A stretch of DNA of 64,000 nucleotides from Fragum whitleyi (lineage: Eukaryota; Mollusca; Bivalvia; Cardiida; Cardiidae): positions 22,204,990-22,268,989 of the forward strand of contig OX411549.1 in NCBI GenBank assembly GCA_948146395.1, in the 5' to 3' direction. The position numbers and the translations under genes are program-made. Of the stretch, positions 35,380 to 49,000 are shown piece by piece (within the stretch, counting starts at the first letter, position 1; each line of letters begins with the position of its first letter). The notes beneath the pieces are model-generated. The model ran no database searches. It was not told where the DNA came from and was given only the letters and a program-made list of their open reading frames with translations.

Positions 35380-38300
35380 CTTGACCTATCGACCCGGAAC
35401 TCTGGGCATTGCAGGTTGGGGTGGTCCCCTGGTCTGTCGCGCGAGCCCAGACCAGACCGCACGCCCGGAGCCAATGCTCTATGCCGCCCAAATTGGCATA
35501 CCTGGCCAAACGGGTCGACCTTGACCTTGACTGATCGACCCGAAACTCGGAGCGTTGCAGGTTCAGGTGGTCCCGTGGTCGCATGCGCGAGCCCAGGTCA
35601 GACCGCACAGCAGGGTATGCGGTTCGCGCTTGAAAAGACCAAAACAGGCCCAAAGGCCTTGACTGTTGGCAACTTGGTAGGCAGTTTTCTACCCCTTTGC
35701 CTTGACCCATCGACCCGAAACTCGGAGTGTTGCAGGTTCGGGTGGTCCCCTGGTCACTCGCGCGAGCCCAGGTCAGATCGCTCAGCCCAAGGGTACGCGG
35801 TTCACTGCTGAAAAACCCTAACATACCCAAAGGCCTTGACTGTTGGCAACTTGGTAGGCAGTTTTCTACCCCTTTGCCTTGACCCATCGACCCGAAACTC
35901 GGAGCGTTGCAGGTTCAGATGGTCCCCCGGTCACTCGCGCGAGCCCAGGTCAGGCAGCACAGCAGAAAGGTATGCGGTTCGCGTTTGAAAAGACCAAAAC
36001 AAGCCCAATTACTTCACTTTTGGGCCACTTGGTACGCAGTTTTTCTACCCCTTAGGCTTGACCTATCGACCCGGAACTCTGGGCATTGCAGGTTGGGGTG
36101 GTCCCCTGGTCTGTCGCGCGAGCCCAGACCAGACCGCACGCCCGGAGCCAATGCTCTATGCCGCCCAAATTGGCATACCTGGCCAAACGGGTCGACCTTG
36201 ACCTTGACTGATCGACCCGAAACTCGGAGCGTTGCAGGTTCAGGTGGTCCCGTGGTCGCATGCGCGAGCCCAGGTCAGACCGCACAGCAGAAGGGTATGC
36301 GGTTCGCGCTTGAAAAGACCAAAACAGGCCCAAAGGCCTTGACTGTTGGCAACTTGGTAGGCAGTTTTCTACCCCTTTGCCTTGACCCATCAACCCGAAA
36401 CTCGGAGTGTTGCAGGTTCGGGTGGTCCCCTGGTCACTCGCGCGAGCCCAGGTCAAATCGCTCAGCCCAAGGGTACGCGGTTCACTGCTGAAAAACCCTA
36501 ACATACCCAAAGGTCTTGACTGTTGGCAACTTGGTAGGCAGTTTTCTACCCCTTTGCCTTGACCCATCGACCCGAAACTCGGAGCGTTGCAGGTTCAGAT
36601 GGTCCCCCGGTCACTCGCGCGAGCCCAGGTCAGGCAGCACAGCAGAAAGGTATGCGGTTCGCGTTTGAAAAGACCAAAACAAGCCCAATTACTTCACTTT
36701 TGGGCCACTTGGTACGCAGTTTTTCTACCCCTTAGGCTTGACCTATCGACCCGGAACTCTGGGCATTACAGGTTGGGGTGGTCCCCTGGTCTGTCGCGCG
36801 AGCCCAGACCAGACCGCACGCCCGGAGCCAATGCTCTATGCCGCCCAAATTGGCATACCTGGCCAAACGGGTCGACCTTGACCTTGACTGATCGACCCGA
36901 AACTCGGAGCGTTGCAGGTTCAGGTGGTCCCGTGGTCGCATGCGCGAGCCCAGGTCAGACCGCACAGCAGAAGGGTATGCGGTTCGCGCTTGAAAAGACC
37001 AAAACAGGCCCAAAGGCCTTGACTGTTGGCAACTTGGTAGGCAGTTTTCTACCCCTTTGCCTTGACCCATCGACCCGAAACTCGGAGTGTTGCAGGTTCG
37101 GGTGGTCCCCTGGTCACTCGCGCGAGCCCAGGTCAGATCGCTCAGCCCAAGGGTACGCGGTTCACTGCTGAAAAACCCTAACATACCCAAAGGCCTTGAC
37201 TGTTGGCAACTTGGTAGGCAGTTTTCTACCCCTTTGCCTTGACCCATCGACCCGAAACTCGGAGCGTTGCAGGTTCAGATGGTCCCCCGGTCACTCGCGC
37301 GAGCCCAGGTCAGGCAGCACAGCAGAAAGGTATGCGGTTCGCGTTTGAAAAGACCAAAACAAGCCCAATTACTTCACTTTTGGGCCACTTGGTACGCAGT
37401 TTTTCTACCCCTTAGGCTTGACCTATCGACCCGGAACTCTGGGCATTGCAGGTTGGGGTGGTCCCCTGGTCTGTCGCGCGAGCCCAGACCAGACCGCACG
37501 CCCGGAGCCAATGCTCTATGCCGCCCAAATTGGCATACCTGGCCAAACGGGTCGACCTTGACCTTGACTGATCGACCCGAAACTCGGAGCGTTGCAGGTT
37601 CAGGTGGTCCCGTGGTCGCATGCGCGAGCCCAGGTCAGACCGCACAGCAGAAGGGTATGCGGTTCGCGCTTGAAAAGACCAAAACAGGCCCAAAGGCCTT
37701 GACTGTTGGCAACTTGGTAGGCAGTTTTCTACCCCTTTGCCTTGACCCATCGACCCGAAACTCGGAGTGTTGCAGGTTCGGGTGGTCCCCTGGTCACTCG
37801 CGCGGGCCCAGGTCAGATCGCTCAGCCCAAGGGTACGCGGTTCACTGCTGAAAAACCCTAACATACCCAAAGGCCTTGACTGTTGGCAACTTGGTAGGCA
37901 GTTTTCTACCCCTTTGCCTTGACCCATCGACCCGAAACTCGGAGCGTTGCAGGTTCAGATGGTCCCCCGGTCACTCGCGCGAGCCCAGGTCAGGCAGCAC
38001 AGCAGAAAGGTATGCAGTTCGCGTTTGAAAAGACCAAAACAAGCCCAATTACTTCACTTTTGGGCCACTTGGTACGCAGTTTTTCTACCCCTTAGGCTTG
38101 ACCTATCGACCCGGAACTCTGGGCATTGCAGGTTGGGGTGGTCCCCTGGTCTGTCGCGCGAGCCCAGACCAGACCGCACGCCCGGAGCCAATGCTCTATG
38201 CCGCCCGAATTGGCATACCTGGCCAAACGGGTCGACCTTGACCTTGACTGATCGACCCGAAACTCGGAGCGTTGCAGGTTCAGGTGGTCCCGTGGTCGCA

Positions 38301-40136
38301 TGCGCGAGCCCAGGTCAGACCGCACAGCAGAAGGGTATGCGGTTCGCGCTTGAAAAGACCAAAACAGGCCCAAAGGCCTTGACTGTTGGCAACTTGGTAG
38401 GCAGTTTTCTACCCCTTTGCCTTGACCCATCGACCTGAAACTCGGAGTGTTGCAGGTTCGGGTGGTCCCCTGGTCACTCGCGCGAGCCCAGGTCAGATCG
38501 CTCAGCCCAAGGGTACGCGGTTCACTGCTGAAAAACCCTAACATACCCAAAGGCCTTGACTGTTGGCAACTTGGTAGGCAGTTTTCTACCCCTTTGCCTT
38601 GACCCATCGACCCGAAACTCGGAGCGTTGCAGGTTCAGATGGTCCCCCGGTCACTCGCGCGAGCCCAGGTCAGGCAGCACAGCAGAAAGGTATGCGGTTC
38701 GCGTTTGAAAAGACCAAAACAAGCCCAATTACTTCACTTTTGGGCCACTTGGTACGCAGTTTTTCTACCCCTTAGGCTTGACCTATCGACCCGGAACTCT
38801 GGGCATTGCAGGTTGGGGTGGTCCCCTGGTCTGTCGCGCGAGCCCAGACCAGACCGCACGCCCGGAGCCAATGCTCTATGCCGCCCAAATTGGCATACCT
38901 GGCCAAACGGGTCGACCTTGACCTTGACTGATCGACCCGAAACTCGGAGCGTTGCAGGTTCAGGTGGTCCCATGGTCGCATGCGCGAGCCCAGGTCAGAC
39001 CGCACAGCAGAAGGGTATGCGGTTCGCGCTTGAAAAGACCAAAACAGGCCCAAAGGCCTTGACTGTTGGCAACTTGGTAGGCAGTTTTCTACCCCTTTGC
39101 CTTGACCCATTGACCCGAAACTCGGAGTGTTGCAGGTTCGGGTGGTCCCCTGGTCACTCGCGCGAGCCCAGGTCAGATCGCTCAGCCCAAGGGTACGCGG
39201 TTCACTGCTGAAAAACCCTAACATACCCAAAGGCCTTGACTGTTGGCAACTTGGTAGGCAGTTTTCTACCCCTTTGCCTTGACCCATCGACCCGAAACTC
39301 GGAGCGTTGCAGGTTCAGATGGTCCCCCGGTCACTCGCGCGAGTCCAGGTCAGGCAGCACAGCAGAAAGGTATGCGGTTCGCGTTTGAAAAGACCAAAAC
39401 AAGCCCAATTACTTCACTTTTGGGCCACTTGGTACGCAGTTTTTCTACCCCTTAGGCTTGACCTATCGACCCGGAACTCTGGGCATTGCAGGTTGGGGTG
39501 GTCCCCTGGTCTGTCGCGCGAGCCCAGACCAGACCGCACGCCCGGAGCCAATGCTCTATGCCGCCCAAATTGGCATACCTGGCCAAACGGGTCGACCTTG
39601 ACCTTGACTGATCGACCCGAAACTCGGAGCGTTGCAGGTTCAGGTGGTCCCCTGGTCGCATGCGCGAGCCCAGGTCAGACCGCACAGCAGAAGGGTATGC
39701 GGTTCGCGCTTGAAAAGACCAAAACAGGCCCAAAGGCCTTGACTGTTGGCAACTTGGTAGGCAGTTTTCTACCCCTTTGCCTTGACCCATCGACCCGAAA
39801 CTCGGAGTGTTGCAGGTTCGGGTGGTCCCCTGGTCACTCGCGCGAGCCCAGGTCAGATCGCTCAGCCCAAGGGTACGCGGTTCACTGCTGAAAAACCCTA
39901 ACATACCCAAAGGCCTTGACTGTTGGCAACTTGGTAGGCAGTTTTCTACCCCTTTGCCTTGACCCATCGACCCGAAACTCGGAGCGTTGCAGGTTCAGAT
40001 GGTCCCCCAGTCACTCGCGCGAGCCCAGGTCAGGCAGCACAGCAGAAAGGTATGCGGTTCGCGTTTGAAAAGACCAAAACAAGCCCAATTACTTCACTTT
40101 TGGGCCACTTGGTACGCAGTTATTCTACCCCTTAGG
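35380..40136 (+). repeat. First copy of a multi-unit segmental duplication (HOR units 53-59)
   Basis: This stretch has an ordered set of rare variants: the 3-bp deletion near 35613 (unit 53 is 677 bp), A at 36392, G at 37805, T at 38436 and C at 39652. The same five changes occur in the same order at 46313, 46412, 47145, 47776 and 48992. Limits are approximate and set by the outermost shared markers. Confidence 0.8.
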
Positions 40137-43100
40137 CTTGACCTATCGACCCGGAACTCTGGGCATTGCAGGTTGGGGTGGTCCCCTGGTCTGTCGCGCG
40201 AGCCCAGACCAGACCGCACGCCCGGAGCCAATGCTCTATGCCGCCCAAATTGGCATACCTGGCCAAACGGGTCGACCTTGACCTTGACTGATCGACCCGA
40301 AACTCGGAGCGTTGAAGGTTCAGGTGGTCCCGTGGTCGCATGCGCGAGCCCAGGTCAGACCGCACAGCAGAAGGGTATGCGGTTCGCGCTTGAAAAGACC
40401 AAAACAGGCCCAAAGGCCTTGACTGTTGGCAACTTGGTAGGCAGTTTTCTACCCCTTTGCCTTGACCCATCGACCCGAAACTCGGAGTGTTGCAGGTTCG
40501 GGTGGTCCCCTGGTCACTCGCGCGAGCCCAGGTCAGATCGCTCAGCCCAAGGGTACGCGGTTCACTGCTGAAAAACCCTAACATACCCAAAGGCCTTGAC
40601 TGTTGGCAACTTGGTAGGCAGTTTTCTACCCCTTTGCCTTGACCCATCGACCCGAAACTCGGAGCGTTGCAGGTTCAGATAGTCCCCCGGTCACTCGCGC
40701 GAGCCCAGGTCAGGCAGCACAGCAGAAAGGTATGCGGTTCGCGTTTGAAAAGACCAAAACAAGCCCAATTACTTCACTTTTGGGCCACTTGGTACGCAGT
40801 TTTTCTACCCCTTAGGCTTGACCTATCGACCCGGAACTCTGGGCATTGCAGGTTGGGGTGGTCCCCTGGTCTGTCGCGCGAGCCCAGACCAGACCGCACG
40901 CCCGGAGCCAATGCTCTATGCCGCCCAAATTGGCATACCTGGCCAAACGGGTCGACCTTGACCTTGACTGATCGACCCGAAACTCGGAGCGTTGCAGGTT
41001 CAGGTGGTCCAGTGGTCGCATGCGCAAGCCCAGGTCAGACCGCACAGCAGAAGGGTATGCGGTTCGCGCTTGAAAAGACCAAAACAGGCCCAAAGGCCTT
41101 GACTGTTGGCAACTTGGTAGGCAGTTTTCTACCCCTTTGCCTTGACCCATCGACCCGAAACTCAGAGTGTTGCAGGTTCGGGTGGTCCCCTGGTCACTCG
41201 CGCGAGCCCAGGTCAGATCGCTCAGCCCAAGGGTACGCGGTTCACTGCTGAAAAACCCTAACATACCCAAAGGCCTTGACTGTTGGCAACTTGGTAGGCA
41301 GTTTTCTACCCCTTTGCCTTGACCCATCGACCCGAAACTCGGAGCGTTGCAGGTTCAGATGGTCCCCCGGTCACTCGCGCGAGCCCAGGTCAGGCAGCAC
41401 AGCAGAAAGGTATGCGGTTCGCGTTTGAAAAGACCAAAACAAGCCCAATTACTTCACTTTTGGGCCACTTGGTACGCAGTTTTTCTACCCCTTAGGCTTG
41501 ACCTATCGACCCGGAACTCTGGGCATTGCAGGTTGGGGTGGTCCCCTGGTCTGTCGCGCGAGCCCAGACCAGACCGCACGCCCGGAGCCAATGCTCTATG
41601 CCGCCCAAATTGGCATACCTGGCCAAACGGGTCGACCTTGACCTTGACTGATCGACCCGAAACTCGGAGCGTTGCAGGTTCAGGTGGTCCCGTGGTCGCA
41701 TGCGCGAGCCCAGGTCAGACCGCACAGCAGAAGGGTATGCGGTTCGCGCTTGAAAAGACCAAAACAGGCCCAAAGGCCTTGACTGTTGGCAACTTGGTAG
41801 GCAGTTTTCTACCCCTTTGCCTTGACCCATCGACCCGAAACTCGGAGTGTTGCAGGTTCGGGTGGTCCCCTGGTCACTCGCGCGAGCCCAGGTCAGATCG
41901 CTCAGCCCAAGGGTACGCGGTTCACTGCTGAAAAACCCTAACATACCCAAAGGCCTTGACTGTTGGCAACTTGGTAGGCAGTTTTCTACCCCTTTGCCTT
42001 GACCCATCGACCCGAAACTCGGAGCGTTGCAGGTTCAGATGGTCCCCCGGTCACTCGCGCGAGCCCAGGTCAGGCAGCACAGCAGAAAGGTATGCGGTTC
42101 ACGTTTGAAAAGACCAAAACAAGCCCAATTACTTCACTTTTGGGCCACTTGGTACGCAGTTTTTCTACCCCTTAGGCTTGACCTATCGACCCGGAACTCT
42201 GGGCATTGCAGGTTGGGGTGGTCCCCTGGTCTGTCGCGCGAGCCCAGACCAGACCGCACGCCCGGAGCCAATGCTCTATGCCGCCCAAATTGGCATACCT
42301 GGCCAAACGGGTCGACCTTGACCTTGACTGATCGACCCGAAACTCGGAGCGTTGCAGGTTCAGGTGGTCCCGTGGTCGCATGCGCGAGCCCAGGTCAGAC
42401 CGCACAGCAGAAGGGTATGCGGTTCGCGCTTGAAAAGACCAAAACAGGCCCAAAGGCCTTGACTGTTGGCAACTTGGTAGGCAGTTTTCTACCCCTTTGC
42501 CTTGACCCATCGACCCGAAACTCGGAGTGTTGCAGGTTCGGGTGGTCCCCTGGTCACTCGCGCGAGCCCAGGTCAGATCGCTCAGCCCAAGGGTACGCGG
42601 TTCACTGCTGAAAAACCCTAACATACCCAAAGGCCTTGACTGTTGGCAACTTGGTAGGCAGTTTTCTACCCCTTTGCCTTGACCCATCGACCCGAAACTC
42701 GGAGCGTTGCAGGTTCAGATGGTCCCCCGGTCACTCGCGCGAGCCCAGGTCAGGCAGCACAGCAGAAAGGTATGCGGTTCGCGTTTGAAAAGACCAAAAC
42801 AAGCCCAATTACTTCACTTTTGGGCCACTTGGTACGCAGTTTTTCTACCCCTTAGGCTTGACCTATCGACCCGGAACTCTGGGCATTGCAGGTTGGGGTG
42901 GTCCCCTGGTCTGTCGCGCGAGCCCAGACCAGACCGCACGCCCGGAGCCAATGCTCTATGCCGCCCAAATTGGCATACCTGGCCAAACGGGTCGACCTTG
43001 ACCTTGACTGATCGACCCAAAACTCGGAGCGTTGCAGGTTCAGGTGGTCCCGTGGTCGCATGTGCGAGCCCAGGTCAGACCGCACAGCAGAAGGGTATGC

Positions 43101-44216
43101 GGTTCGCGCTTGAAAAGACCAAAACAGGCCCAAAGGCCTTGACTGTTGGCAACTTGGTAGGCAGTTTTCTACCCCTTTGCCTTGACCCATCGACCCGAAA
43201 CTCGGAGTGTTGCAGGTTCGGGTGGTCCCCTGGTCACTCGCGCGAGCCCAGGTCAGATCGCTCAGCCCAAGGGTACGCGGTTCACCGCTGAAAAACCCTA
43301 ACATACCCAAAGGCCTTGACTGTTGGCAACTTGGTAGGCAGTTTTCTACCCCTTTGCCTTGACCCATCGACCCGAAACTCGGAGCGTTGCAGGTTCAGAT
43401 GGTCCCCCGGTCACTCGCGCGAGCCCAGGTCAGGCAGCACAGCAGAAAGGTATGCGGTTCGCGTTTGAAAAGACCAAAACAAGCCCAATTACTTCACTTT
43501 TGGGCCACTTGGTACGCAGTTTTTCTACCCCTTAGGCTTGACCTATCGACCCGGAACTCTGGGCATTGCAGGTTGGGGTGGTCCCCTGGTCTGTCGCGCG
43601 AGCCCAGACCAGACCGCACGCCCGGAGCCAATGCTCTATGCCGCCCAAATTGGCATACCTGGCCAAACGGGTCGACCTTGACCTTGACTGATCGACCCGA
43701 AACTCGGAGCGTTGCAGGTTCAGGTGGTCCCGTGGTCGCATGCGCGAGCCCAGGTCAGACCGCACAGCAGAAGGGTATGCGGTTCGCGCTTGAAAAGACC
43801 AAAACAGGCCCAAAGGCCTTGACTGTTGGCAACTTGGTAGGCAGTTTTCTACCCCTTTGCCTTGACCCATCGACCCGAAACTCGGAGTGTTGCAGGTTCG
43901 GGTGGTCCCCTGGTCACTCGCGCGAGCCCAGGTCAGATCGCTCAGCCCAAGGGTACGCGGTTCACTGCTGAAAAACCCTAACATACCCAAAGGCCTTGAC
44001 TGTTGGCAACTTGGTAGGCAGTTTTCTACCCCTTTGCCTTGACCCATCGACCCGAAACTCAGAGCGTTGCAGGTTCAGATGGTCCCCCGGTCACTCGCGC
44101 GAGCCCAGGTCAGGCAGCACAGCAGAAAGGTATGCGGTTCGCGTTTGAAAAGACCAAAACAAGCCCAATTACTTCACTTTTGGGCCACTTGGTACGCAGT
44201 TTTTCTACCCCTTATT
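40137..44216 (+). repeat. HOR units 60-65 (six 680-bp copies)
   Basis: Ordinary units with few private changes (for example A near 40316, A at 40681, changes near 41012 and 41026, A near 42101, T near 43063, C near 43286, A near 44061 and T near 44215). A at 40681 (GATGGTC to GATAGTC) is shared only with 45944. Confidence 0.92.
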
Positions 44217-44719
44217 CTTGACCTATCGACCCGGAACTCTGGGCATTGCAGGTTGGGGTGGTCCCCTGGTCTGTCGCGCGAGCCCAGACCAGACCGCACG
44301 CCCGGAGCCAATGCTCTATGCCGCCCAAATTGGCATACCTGGCCAAACGGGTCGACCTTGACCTTGACTGATCGACCCGAAACTCGGAGCGTTGCAGGTT
44401 CAGGTGGTCCCGTGGTCGCATGCGCGAGCCCAGGTCAGACCGCACAGCAGAAGGGTATGCGGTTCGCGCTTGAAAAGACCAAAACAGGCCCAAAGGCCTT
44501 GACTGTTGGCAACTTGGTAGGCAGTTTTCTACCCCTTTGCCTTGACCCATCGACCCGAAACTCGGAGCGTTGCAGGTTCAGATGGTCCCCCGGTCACTCG
44601 CGCGAGCCCAGGTCAGGCAGCACAGCAGAAAGGTATGCGGTTCGCGTTTGAAAAGACCAAAACAAGCCCAATTACTTCACTTTTGGGCCACTTGGTACGC
44701 AGTTTTTCTACCCCTTAGG
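44217..44719 (+). repeat. HOR unit 66, 503-bp trimer A-B-D lacking monomer C
   Basis: Monomer A (44217) and B (44363) are followed directly by sequence with D-specific features (CAGATGGTCCCCCGG, then AATTACTTCAC), and the next A starts at 44720. The missing 177 bp equals one C monomer. The breakpoint lies within the 79-bp segment shared by the B/C and C/D junctions, so it is hidden by homology. It is the only unit in the window with a changed monomer number. A second or later HOR variant could spread from such a copy, but no second example is seen here. Confidence 0.95.
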
Positions 44720-46079
44720 CTTGACCTATCGACCCAGAACTCTGGGCATTGCAGGTTGGGGTGGTCCCCTGGTCTGTCGCGCGAGCCCAGACCAGACCGC
44801 ACGCCCGGAGCCAATGCTCTATGCCGCCCAAATTGGCATACCTGGCCAAACGGGTCGACCTTGACCTTGACTGATCGTCCCGAAACTCGGAGCGTTGCAG
44901 GTTCAGGTGGTCCCGTGGTCGCATGCGCGAGCCCAGGTCAGACCGCACAGCAGAAGGGTATGCGGTTCGCGCTTGAAAAGACCAAAACAGGCCCAAAGGC
45001 CTTGACTGTTGGCAACTTGGTAGGCAGTTTTCTACCCCTTTGCCTTGACCCATCGACCCGAAACTCGGAGTGTTGCAGGTTCGGGTGGTCCCCTGGTCAC
45101 TCGCGCGAGCCCAGGTCAGATCGCTCAGCCCAAGGGTACGCGGTTCACTGCTGAAAAACCCTAACATACCCAAAGGCCTTGACTGTTGGCAACTTGGTAG
45201 GCAGTTTTCTACCCCTTTGCCTTGACCCATCGACCCGAAACTCAGAGCGTTGCAGGTTCAGATGGTCCCCCGGTCACTCGCGCGAGCCCAGGTCAGGCAG
45301 CACAGCAGAAAGGTATGCGGTTCGCGTTTGAAAAGACCAAAACAAGCCCAATTACTTCACTTTTGGGCCACTTGGTACGCAGTTTTTCTACCCCTTAGGC
45401 TTGACCTATCGACCCGGAACTCTGGGCATTGCAGGTTGGGGTGGTCCCCTGGTCTGTCGCGCGAGCCCAGACCAGACCGCACGCCCGGAGCCAATGCTCT
45501 ATGCCGCCCAAATTGGCATACCTGGCCAAACGGGTCGACCTTGACCTTGACTGATCGACCCGAAACTCGGAGCGTTGCAGGTTCAGGTGGTCCCGTGGTC
45601 GCATGCGCGAGCCCAGGTCAGACCGCACAGCAGAAGGGTATGCGGTTCGCGCTTGAAAAGACCAAAACAGGCCCAAAGGCCTTGACTGTTGGCAACTTGG
45701 TAGGCAGTTTTCTACCCCTTTGCCTTGACCCATCGACCCGAAACTCGGAGTGTTGCAGGTTCGGGTGGTCCCCTGGTCACTCGCGCGAGCCCAGGTCAGA
45801 TCGCTCAGCCCAAGGGTACGCGGTTCACTGCTGAAAAACCCTAACATACCCAAAGGCCTTGACTGTTGGCAACTTGGTAGGCAGTTTTCTACCCCTTTGC
45901 CTTGACCCATCGACCCGAAACTCGGAGCGTTGCAGGTTCAGATAGTCCCCCGGTCACTCGCGCGAGCCCAGGTCAGGCAGCACAGCAGAAAGGTATGCGG
46001 TTCGCGTTTGAAAAGACCAAAACAAGCCCAATTACTTCACTTTTGGGCCACTTGGTACGCAGTTTTTCTACCCCTTAGG
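44720..46079 (+). repeat. HOR units 67-68 (two 680-bp copies)
   Basis: Two full copies follow the trimer. A near 44736 and T near 44878 are private to unit 67, and A at 45944 in monomer D of unit 68 is shared with 40681. Confidence 0.92.
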
Positions 46080-49000
46080 CTTGACCTATCGACCCGAAAC
46101 TCTGGGCATTGCAGGTTGGGGTGGTCCCCTGGTCTGTCGCGCGAGCCCAGACCAGACTGCACGCCCGGAGCCAATGCTCTATGCCGCCCAAATTGGCATA
46201 CCTGGCCAAACGGGTCGACCTTGACCTTGACTGATCGACCCGAAACTCGGAGCGTTGCAGGTTCAGGTGGTCCCGTGGTCGCATGCGCGAGCCCAGGTCA
46301 GACCGCACAGCAGGGTATGCGGTTCGCGCTTGAAAAGACCAAAACAGGCCCAAAGGCCTTGACTGTTGGCAACTTGGTAGGCAGTTTTCTACCCCTTTGC
46401 CTTGACCCATCAACCCGAAACTCGGAGTGTTGCAGGTTCGGGTGGTCCCCTGGTCACTCGCGCGAGCCCAGGTCAGATCGCTCAGCCCAAGGGTACGCGG
46501 TTCACTGCTGAAAAACCCTAACATACCCAAAGGCCTTGACTGTTGGCAACTTGGTAGGCAGTTTTCTACCCCTTTGCCTTGACCCATCGACCCGAAACTC
46601 GGAGCGTTGCAGGTTCAGATGGTCCCCCAGTCACTCGCGCGAGCCCAGGTCAGGCAGCACAGCAGAAAGGTATGCGGTTCGCGTTTGAAAAGACCAAAAC
46701 AAGCCCAATTACTTCACTTTTGGGCCACTTGGTACGCAGTTTTTCTACCCCTTAGGCTTGACCTATCGACCCGGAACTCTGGGCATTGCAGGTTGGGGTG
46801 GTCCCCTGGTCTGTCGCGCGAGCCCAGACCAGACCGCACGCCCGGAGCCAATGCTCTATGCCGCCCAAATTGGCATACCTGGCCAAACGGGTCGACCTTG
46901 ACCTTGACTGATCGACCCGAAACTCGGAGCGTTGCAGGTTCAGGTGGTCCCGTGGTCGCATGCGCGAGCCCAGGTCAGACCGCACAGCAGAAGGGTATGC
47001 GGTTCGCGCTTGAAAAGACCAAAACAGGCCCAAAGGCCTTGACTGTTGGCAACTTGGTAGGCAGTTTTCTACCCCTTTGCCTTGACCCATCGACCCGAAA
47101 CTCGGAGTGTTGCAGGTTCGGGTGGTCCCCTGGTCACTCGCGCGGGCCCAGGTCAGATCGCTCAGCCCAAGGGTACGCGGTTCACTGCTGAAAAACCCTA
47201 ACATACCCAAAGGCATTGACTGTTGGCAACTTGGTAGGCAGTTTTCTACCCCTTTGCCTTGACCCATCGACCCGAAACTCGGAGCGTTGCAGGTTCAGAT
47301 GGTCCCCCGGTCACTCGCGCGAGCCCAGGTCAGGCAGCACAGCAGAAAGGTATGCGGTTCGCGTTTGAAAAGACCAAAACAAGCCCAATTACTTCACTTT
47401 TGGGCCACTTGGTACGCAGTTTTTCTACCCCTTAGGCTTGACCTATCGACCCGGAACTCTGGGCATTGCAGGTTGGGATGGTCCCCTGGTCTGTCGCGCG
47501 AGCCCAGACCAGACCGCACGCCCGGAGCCAATGCTCTATGCCGCCCAAATTGGCATACCTGGCCAAACGGGTCGACCTTGACCTTGACTGATCGACCCGA
47601 AACTCGGAGCGTTGCAGGTTCAGGTGGTCCCGTGGTCGCATGCGCGAGCCCAGGTCAGACCGCACAGCAGAAGGGTATGCGGTTCGCGCTTGAAAAGACC
47701 AAAACAGGCCCAAAGGCCTTGACTGTTGGCAACTTGGTAGGCAGTTTTCTACCCCTTTGCCTTGACCCATCGACCTGAAACTCGGAGTGTTGCAGGTTCG
47801 GGTGGTCCCCTGGTCACTCGCGCAAGCCCAGGTCAGATCGCTCAGCCCAAGGGTACGCGGTTCACTGCTGAAAAACCCTAACATACCCAAAGGCCTTGAC
47901 TGTTGGCAACTTGGTAGGCAGTTTTCTACCCCTTTGCCTTGACCCATCGACCCGAAACTCGGAGCGTTGCAGGTTCAGATGGTCCCCCGGTCACTCGCGC
48001 GAGCCCAGGTCAGGCAGCACAGCAGAAAGGTATGCGGTTCGCGTTTGAAAAGACCAAAACAAGCCCAATTACTTCACTTTTGGGCCACTTGGTACGCAGT
48101 TTTTCTACCCCTTAGGCTTGACCTATCGACCCGGAACTCTGGGCATTGCAGGTTGGGGTGGTCCCCTGGTCTGTCGCGCGAGCCCAGACCAGACCGCACG
48201 CCCGGAGCCAATGCTCTATGCCGCCCAAATTGGCATACCTGGCCAAACGGGTCGACCTTGACCTTGACTGATCGACCCGAAACTCGGAGCGATGCAGGTT
48301 CAGGTGGTCCCGTGGTCGCATGCGCGAGCCCAGGTCAGACCGCACAGCAGAAGGGTATGCGGTTCGCGCTTGAAAAGACCAAAACAGGCCCAAAGGCCTT
48401 GACTGTTGGCAACTTGGTAGGCAGTTTTCTACCCCTTTGCCTTGACCCATCGACCCGAAACTCGGAGTGTTGCAGGTTCGGGTGGTCCCCTGGTCACTCG
48501 CGCGAGCCCAGGTCAGATCGCTCAGCCCAAGGGTACGCGGTTCACTGCTGAAAAACCCTAACATACCCAAAGGCCTTGACTGTTGGCAACTTGGTAGGCA
48601 GTTTTCTACCCCTTTGCCTTGACCCATCGACCCGAAACTCGGAGCGTTGCAGGTTCAGATGGTCCCCCGGTCACTCGCGCGAGCCCAGGTCAGGCAGCAC
48701 AGCAGAAAGGTATGCGGTTCGCGTTTGAAAAGACCAAAACAAGCCCAATTACTTCACTTTTGGGCCACTTGGTACGCAGTTTTTCTACCCCTTAGGCTTG
48801 ACCTATCGACCCGGAACTCTGGGCATTGCAGGTTGGGGTGGTCCCCTGGTCTGTCGCGCGAGCCCAGACCAGACGGCACGCCCGGAGCCAATGCTCTATG
48901 CCGCCCAAATTGGCATACCTGGCCAAACGGGTCGACCTTGACCTTGACTGATCGACCCGAAACTCGGAGCGTTGCAGGTTCAGGTGGTCCCCTGGTCGCA

